Assembly (NCBI GenBank): GCA_021442155.1
Contig: CM038218.1
Span: 63,114,474 to 63,178,473 of the forward strand
DNA: 64,000 nucleotides
Direction of reading: 5' to 3'
Source: Cymbidium sinense
Lineage: Eukaryota; Streptophyta; Magnoliopsida; Asparagales; Orchidaceae
Position numbers and translations under genes: made by a program. Within the stretch, counting starts at the first letter, position 1. The number at the start of each line of letters is the position of its first letter. Under the pieces are notes generated by a model. It did no database searches. It saw only the letters and a list, made by a program, of their open reading frames with translations, and was not told where the DNA came from. Shown piece after piece: positions 56,733 to 64,000 of this stretch.

Positions 56733-59700
56733 CGGCAACATCCAGTCTACGAAACATACACCCTGACATCCAGTCTAAAAAATTATATCATAAAATAAAA
56801 CATAACATCATACATATAATACCCTAACTTAGCACTAGAAGTGGTGACTTAGTATTCTAATGGCAAGACTTTACTATGCTTCTTTAGTTTAAGTTTCAAT
56901 TTGGAGTTTGAATTTGTTTACATTTTATCTTTAGGTGATTTTAATTTAAATGATTTAATGATTTATTTTTTATTTTTATTTCACTTTTATTTGGTTAAAA
57001 TGATGTTTAGGTTTTCAAGAATGAAGAGTAGAATGAATTCGGTTGTACGTAACTCACCCTATTCTACATCCTAACTCTTAAAGAATCCAAGGTCCCAAGT
57101 ATCTTAATTAGCCCATTTGAATTTGTGTAATTCATTTAATTTGATTTATTTGATTTGATTTGCATTTAGAATTTGAGTTTGTTTAAGTATTTGATTGATT
57201 GATTTTGGATTAGATATTTTTGGTTTAATTAAATCTTGATAATTCAATATCCTTGATCTCTAATTAAGTTTAAGTTTGTTTAAATTCATGTGTTTTTGAT
57301 TGATTAATTTTAGATTAGATATTTTGGTTTAATTAAATCTTGATAATTCAATATCCTTTTAAATTAATATCTAATTTTTTTCTTTGATTATGATTATGTG
57401 GCTTAACTTTATGTTTATTTAATTTGATTATGGTTCATTTATTTATAGTTTGATCAGATTAGATTAATTGAGATTTTATTTTGATTTTAATTGAGTTTGA
57501 TTCTCTGTAATTAGGATTTTATTTTTAATCTCATCCATTTGTCATGTTTATCAAAGTTTGGTTTGTATTTTGATTTCATACATTGGATAGTTAATTAGTT
57601 TATCTTTTTTTAAGTAGGTTGAATGAGATTTGATCTAATTACATATTAAATTGATGAGAGTCTTTCTTAATTTAATTTGATTTGATTAGCTTTATTAGTC
57701 TATGGGTTTGCTTAGGTTCAATATGATTATGTAATTAGTTTAATTAAGAAGTGTATTTATGTTATTTATAAAGATTTATTTAATTTACAATTTGATTTCA
57801 TATTTGTATAGGTTAATGATGTAATTAATGATTAATAATTTAGGTTTAATTTAAATTTTGATTAGTATTTAATTGTATTTATGTTTAATTAAGTTTACGT
57901 TTAATATGATTAATTTGATTGACTTAATTAGCTTATTTAAGATGTGATCAAATTAATTAGTATATTAATTAAGTGTTTGATTTGAATTTGATTTAAAAAG
58001 TTAATTTAGTTCATTAAGATGATGGATTAATTCATTAGGTTTGCATTAATTAGGTGTTTGTTCAATTGGATTAACTTAATGTAATTTTAATTAAGAAGTG
58101 TGTTTAAGTTAATTATTAAATTAAATAAAGATTTATTTAATTTTTAATTTATTTTATATTTATTTAGATTAATGATGCAATTAATGACTTAATGATTTAT
58201 GTTTAATTTAGGATTTGATTGGTATTTAATTGCATTTATGTTTGATTTAGCTTAGGTTTAATATGATTAATTTGATTAACTTAATTAGTTTACTTGAGGG
58301 GTGTGATTAATTATTAAATTAAATAAAGATTTTTTTATTTTTTAATTTGATTTCATATTTATTTAAATTAATAATATAATTAATGACTTAATGATTTAAG
58401 TTTAAATTAGGATTTGATTAGCATTTAATTACATTTTATGTCTCATTAAGCTTAAGTTTAATATGATTAATTTGGTTAACTTATTTTGTTTATTTAAGAG
58501 GTGTGATTAAATTAATTAGTAGATTATTTAAGTGTTTGATTTGAATTGGTTTTAATGGATTTATAAATTTAATTTGGTTCATTAAGATGATAGATTAATT
58601 CATTAAGTTTGCATTAATTAAATATTTAATTAATTAAGTTTGATTAAGGGTAATTAAATTTTTTTTAAATCATTAGATTAATCAAAGATTTATTTAATTA
58701 ATGACTTAATTTCTCACATGTGAGTGATTTGATTTAGTCAAGTGTTTTACTTAAGTTTGATTTGATTAAAAGATTATTGTTATTACCATCATTGTTATTA
58801 AGTTAATTAACTATTTATTTTATTTCAATTAAGTTTGATTATTTATGATTAGAGTTTTATTTGATTTGATTAATTTATTATGTTTGTTTAATTTCATTAA
58901 CATGTTTGATTTAGTTATTACGTTGAAATATTTAATGGTTAATTAATTATCTTATTCCAAATGGATGTGATTTAATCATATGTTAATTAAGCTTACTTTA
59001 ACTTTATTTGGTTTAATTTGATTAATATAAAATTATTATATTGAATTGGTTTGTTAATAAATTTGATTTTTAGTTTATTTAATGATTAATTAATATTTAA
59101 TTTGTTTTAATTTGTTAAGTAGTTTCATATAATTAAGATTCAATACTTGGTGTTGGTTTAAGAAGATTAGTTCGATTTTACATTAAAGTTTCATTGATTT
59201 ATTTAGTTATGTGTTTAATTTAAAAATCTAATTATTTAATTGAATTTCATTAACTCAATTAGGCTCAATTAATTTAAATTCAATTTCATTTAGGGATACA
59301 TGATACTTTTCTGACTCAAGGTTTGAATACCAATCATTTGGGTATTGCATATTTTGATTTGGTATTTAAACTATTTTTAGATTATATTTTAATTAATTTC
59401 TTAATTGATTAAACTTTAATCTTAAGTGTTTGTTTGGGTTCATTAGGATTCATAAAATCACATTATTCTCTTAAGAGTCCTAGGTGTCAACTGAAGTAAT
59501 TTAAGTCATTTTAAAGATTTTTCTAAATTTTTGAATTTTTATTTGATTTATTTTATTTAAAATAGATAATTTGGACTTCAAAATTTAATTTTTCCCAATC
59601 TAGAAATTTTTTCACTTGAGCTTTTTATGGTAGGTATGTTTTAACTTTAATTTTAATCCGTGAAAATTTTAACTCAATCCGACTTATATTTTTAGAGTAA

Positions 59701-62654
59701 TTAATGAAACTTTTTTTACTAAAACATAAATTAAGCTCAAACCATTTAGTAAAATTTGTGGATTTTGAGTTTATTGGATTTCTCTCGAAAAGACGAATCC
59801 AACGAGCTCTTGTTTTTAATTTTTTGCTAAGTATTTTATTTTTTTATGAACTTTTGAAGTTTCACATGATTTAAATAACTTTTAAACTTAGAAAATCTAA
59901 TTTTTCTATTTGGCACAGTTAGCACCGCGCACAGCGCTGATGTGGCAGTGGTGTCAGACGATTGGACTCGCAGCGCGCCACGCCGAGAGCAGCCCACGCA
60001 CGGTGCGCGGTCGCCATAGAAATCGCAGAGTTGATCGCGATGCTCATTTTGACCCGGACCATCCCATCGCAGATCGGATGGTCATCGATCGCATCCGACG
60101 CCGTGATCGCGATCGACGCTGATCCGAGCCATCCGTCGCACGAACCATGGATCGAGGTGCAATCACATCAAGGACCACACGATCACCGAGAGATTTGAGC
60201 CGATCGATCCCATGAATTGCAGGATCAGAGGGCTGCTACTATCCGCCAACCGTGAATAGTAAATATGGGATATTATGGAGAAAAATGTGAAATTCTAAGT
60301 GAAAATTTATTCAAATGGACTCATTTTTGCGTTGATTCACACCGAAAAAAAATTCTATTTTCTAATTGAAATGATATAAAATATAAATTGAAGGATTATC
60401 TAGGATAAATTCTTGAAATTGTACAAACAATTGTCATAAATAAAGGATCCTAAGGCCAGCTATAGTTTTTTGAAAGTTACCTCATTGGGGATGATTTCTG
60501 GAGGCAGTGATAACCCAAGCAAGTTGTTAAGTGGGGGAAGAGGCCTTGGAATGAGCTTGGATCTTCGCCTTCATGTCGGAATGATGTATTTTCTGGTGCT
60601 TATCATTTCCACCTTGTAATTAACACATTTTTGATATTTTTGGCTAAAGAGAGGTGGGGAAGTGGTGGTTGGTTGCTTTGGGGAGGCCTTGGGGGTTGAA
60701 TAGTGGTAGGAGGAAGAGAAATGAAGCCTCATTTCCCCTTCCTTTAATAGTGGCCGAAAATTCATTCTTTTTTGAATTTTTTGGCTCCATAGTGTTTTCA
60801 TCTTGCTTGGGGTGGTTGGGATGGATGATGGATTGATTGAGGACTTTGGATTTTAGCTCCAAAGTCCTCTCTTATTGCTATATGATCAGCTCCATTGAAT
60901 GCAAATGTTGGGGAGAATTAAATGAAGTTGGGAGGAATCCTATGTAAGGGAGGATCCATGAGTGATTTAATTGGGTTGGGGTGATTTTGGGCTGATCCTA
61001 ATTGGGTTAGGGTCAGGTTTGATCAGCCCCTAATAGGTCATGGCTTGGTTTCAAGGGATTTGGCTTAATTTGGGTCATATGGGTCATATTGGGTTAAGTT
61101 GACCAATTAGTCAAATTGGGTCAAACTAAGGCTTAGGCTAGGTTAAAATGATAATTTGAAGAATTTTGGTATGATTAATTTGATTTAATTTGGCTTAGAA
61201 TTCATTTTGGCTCATTTGGAATCAAATGGATCAAATGTGTCAAGTTGACCAATTTGACCAAAATTGGCCAAATTAGCTTGGGTTATGAGTTGATTCATGT
61301 TCAATTGACTAATTGAAGATGAATGTGGTCTTTGGCTTGAATCAATTTGGATTTAATTTGAATTTTGGCTAATTTGACCATTTAGGTCAATTTGGGCTAG
61401 GTTGGGTCAAGTTGACCAATTGGTCAAATTAGACACAATTATGGCTTTGGTCAAGTTCAATAATCAATTTGGAATAAACTTGAGTCATTGGTTGCAATAA
61501 ATTTTGGTTAGATCATGATTTGACCCAATTTGATCCTTTATGCCGATTTGGGTCAACTTGGTTTGAATGACCAATTGGGCTAGGTTTGGCTCAAAATGGT
61601 GGTCAAGTCATATTTAAATATTGACTTTAGGTTTATTCAAATCATTGATTTCAATCAATTTGGTGTTGGATGAGTTTGAGCTAGTTTTGGTTCATTTGGG
61701 CTAAGAGTTGACTTGGTCAAATGACTAAGTTAACTTGGTTTGACCTAATTGATTGCAATTGATTGCAATTGATCAACAATCATGGTTTGGGTTAGATTGG
61801 AAGTTGGCTCAAATGGTCTTTTAGGTCAATTTGGGTCAAATGGACGTAAGTGGATCAATTAATTTGGTTTTGGTTTGATTCGAGTTTAGTTGAAGTTATA
61901 TATGAGCCTTAGATTAAAATATAAATTTAACGGTAATCAATTTGGAGTCCAATGGGTTTTGGCTCAATTGAAAGTTTTAAGTCAAAAGGGCTTAGTTAGG
62001 CTTGACTTGGGTTGACTTGAATTTAGTTTGATGATTGAAAATTTTATTTATATTTGGATAAATGATTGAATGAATGATTAATTCAAGAGAAAATCCATGG
62101 GTTTTGACTTGATTTGGATAGAATTGGCTTAAAGGGCTTAGATTGAGTTTGGATTTGATTTTCAATATATTTTTGATCATTTGAATTTGGATTTCATTTA
62201 TATTTGTGAATATAAATGAAAGAATAATTGATTTATAAAGAGATCAATTGAGTTTGATTTGATCTAAAGGGAGTTTTGGTTAAGCTTATGAAGGTGGTTC
62301 ATATGGCTTAAAAAGTATCTTAGGATTTAAATTTGATTTTGTGTTTCAATCATTTGGAGTCAAATTTGAAACTAGATTTGGAATTTGAATTTGAATTTAA
62401 GGTTTGGCTTGAGATTTGAATTTGGGTTTGATTTGAGAAGGTGTATATGGATTGGGTTTAGGCTATAGGGTAGGTGATTTCCTTAAGTCCTAAGGCATGG
62501 CCTAATCCTATGATTAACCCTTCTAAGTCTCTATACTTAGGTTATGTGTTCACCTAATCACTAGATGTGTCTTATGACTAGGAAAATCTTAGTGTCTAGA
62601 AGATTCCTAAGTCTAAGAGGATGAGGTTGAGTGCTCATTCCAAAAGTGAGGTCA
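56733..62654 (-). mobile_element. 5' LTR of element 3 (3' truncated)
   Basis: Collinear with 39511-45598 through all blocks, including AT subrepeats, GC-rich island (59915-60240), the segment near 60630-60860 and the GGTCAA block (61010-62000). It begins at 'cggcaacatccagtctac', matching 39512 on, so the last 1.9 kb of the LTR (the conserved 3' block and TATA-like segment) is missing on the gag side. The outer end reads GTGAGGTCA at about 62654 and then leaves the LTR pattern; the final ACA seen in the partner LTR is altered. The Arg-rich open frames at 59910-60198 lie in the CpG-rich island and are not conserved. Confidence 0.8.
59915..60240. other. CpG-rich island within LTR
   Basis: Contrasts sharply with the surrounding AT-rich LTR and contains many CG dinucleotides ('cgcagcgcgccacgccg', 'cgatcgcatccgacgccg'). 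The partner LTR has the corresponding island at about 42745-43110, with far fewer CG and many TG/CA. The flanks on both sides align well. Confidence 0.6.
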
Positions 62655-64000
62655 GTATGCATGTTTTTGATTATTTCTTTATGATTTGTATTTGAATGTG
62701 TGGCCTGGATGCAATTAAACTCTTAGGATAAAATAAATTTTCTGCCCAATTAATCGCTCATAATTAAAATTTTCTATAAATTATAACCTCGCTATAAAGC
62801 TTAGGCTATAAATAAGATAATTAAAAGATTTAGCAACCCTTTAGCTGAATATTGTATGTTTCACATCATGTATGCATCTTGAATCACTCTTGCAAAATGA
62901 GAGCCTCTGTCTTTACACGTATAGAGACTGCTTGACCTGTGAGAGCAACCCCTACTGATGGAGCTTCACCCTCTTTCTCTCTTGATTTGGCCAACAACTC
63001 TACTTCATCATGCATTTAGGCATATAAAAATTTCAAAGCCTTTGTCAAAATTAAGTGTCAAAAATCAAATAAAATTTGAAAATATTTGCATTTGTAGATT
63101 AAGTCATTACTCATACCACTCATGCTCTAGTCTCTTAGGGAGTGGGTTTAAGGACTTTAGTCTCTTTCTAAATTAATAATAACCCAACCATGTTATAATT
63201 TCATATGACTAGACCACATAGATTTAAAGCATATGAGGAGTTAGCTGGCTACCACTTTAGGCTACTGTAAGCCCAACAGTCACGTGCTTCATCCTCTCTT
63301 ATGAAGGTAAACTATGTAGCAATTTTTGCTTAGACTTATGTCGTACTTTGGCTTATGCCAAAGCTCCCTAGATCTAGGATTTGAGATTGCTATTTCCTTC
63401 GAGCTACTAGCATAAATCCTCACCTCTTATGTATTTCTATAATCTTATGTTGGTGGATTATAAGCCCTAGTAATTTAATGAAATTTTAACTCTGATAGAA
63501 TAAATCTCTTCAAACTTCAAATATGTAAAACCAAATTATATGATAGATTAGAATGCTCACTAGGCTTCCTAGTATCATGAGCATTCCCTACCTATTTCTT
63601 TTGGCTTCCAAAATAAGTCTTTCCATTTGATCTATCCCATTTAATTTTTTAAACATAACCAATCTTTTGATAATCTTAACCATGAAATCTTTGGAGAGAA
63701 TAATTTCCTACTTCAAGAATATTCTTAAGAAATTCACGTTCCTTAGAATGTAATTAACTATGGAGGCTTGTCTCCATAGGGAACTTAACAAACCCGACCT
63801 AAAATAAACCCTGCTTTACTTTTCATGTAAAGTGGGGAAAAAATCTCCAGTACATTCGAAGACCCATCATGCCTTAGGAGTCCTTATTAGGTGATTAGGT
63901 CCATTATAGCATGGTGATTTTTATCTTTCGAGATAGTGCACCATTCCTTAATGTCATACCCGATCACTTCGATAAGTACCCCCTAAGATCTACGTGGTGT
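62655..64000 (+). mobile_element. 3' LTR of element 2, resumed part (to the window end)
   Basis: Continues the plus-oriented LTR interrupted at 37600. It matches 15330-16620 from 'tgtggcctggatgcaatta' (about 62698) on, with the same landmarks: 'gggagtgggtttaaggactt', 'gcccaacagtca' and 'gtccttattaggtgattagg'. It breaks off at 'gatctacgtggtgt', one step before the expected CCAACA terminus. An ATGCAT lies both at 37575-37580 and 62657-62662 at the two edges of element 3, a possible remnant of a target duplication. No gene is present; the open frame at 62958-63176 is not shared with the other copies. Confidence 0.75.

Noticed and set aside
56730..56745. Primer-binding site for tRNA at the 5' LTR of element 3
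   Set aside because: No TGGTATCAGAGC-like sequence follows a proper LTR end; the LTR end itself is deleted here, so no site can be claimed.
59910..60198. Arg-rich small protein
   Set aside because: Two overlapping open frames arise only because the CpG-rich island is poor in stops; the partner LTR at 42745-43110 does not conserve them.

Overview
This is plant nuclear DNA made almost entirely of nested, degenerate LTR retrotransposons. The coding remnants belong to one family of Ty3/gypsy (Metaviridae) elements: gag, aspartic protease, reverse transcriptase (RT), a Ty3-type RNase H, a second archaeal-type RNase H, then integrase. The doubled RNase H and the very long LTRs point to the plant Tat/Ogre-like clade. 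I see no host gene, tRNA, rRNA, CRISPR array or bacterial-type operon. A large-genome flowering plant is the best guess; the species cannot be read from the sequence.

Layout. (1) 1-2773: the 5' end of an LTR in minus orientation, probably from an element nested into element 1. (2) Element 1 (+): internal region 2774-13355 with decayed gag-pol (about 3.19-10.49 kb), then a 2.9 kb non-coding repeat-rich tail, then an internally deleted 3' LTR (13356-16620). (3) 16621-19383: a fragment of an older minus-strand LTR. (4) Element 2 (+): 5' LTR 19384-24367 (3' truncated), internal region 24368-30806 with large deletions, 3' LTR starting at 30807. That LTR carries a LINE fragment (31399-31861). It is then split by element 3 and resumes at 62655-64000. 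(5) Element 3 (-): 3' LTR 37601-45598 (about 8.0 kb, both ends visible), internal region 45599-56732 read on the minus strand, 5' LTR 56733-62654 (3' truncated).

Insertion order inferred from the nesting: the minus LTR fragment is oldest, elements 1 and 2 lie beside or inside it, and element 3 and the LINE fragment went separately into element 2's 3' LTR. Every coding segment has stops, frameshifts or deletions, so all coding calls are pseudogenes. No element here could move on its own. Elements 2 and 3 have both lost the 3' end of the 5' LTR together with the primer-binding site and leader, and element 1's 5' LTR is not in the window.

The most unusual structure is non-coding. The LTRs are about 8 kb and built from blocks: a U3 part dense in GGTCAA/TTGACC motifs, a CpG-rich island, AT-rich blocks with tandem subrepeats, and a conserved 1.3 kb 3' block. 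Between integrase and the 3' LTR each element has a 2.5-3.2 kb tail with several families of short repeats. All comparisons were made by eye within the window; no database search or alignment program was run.
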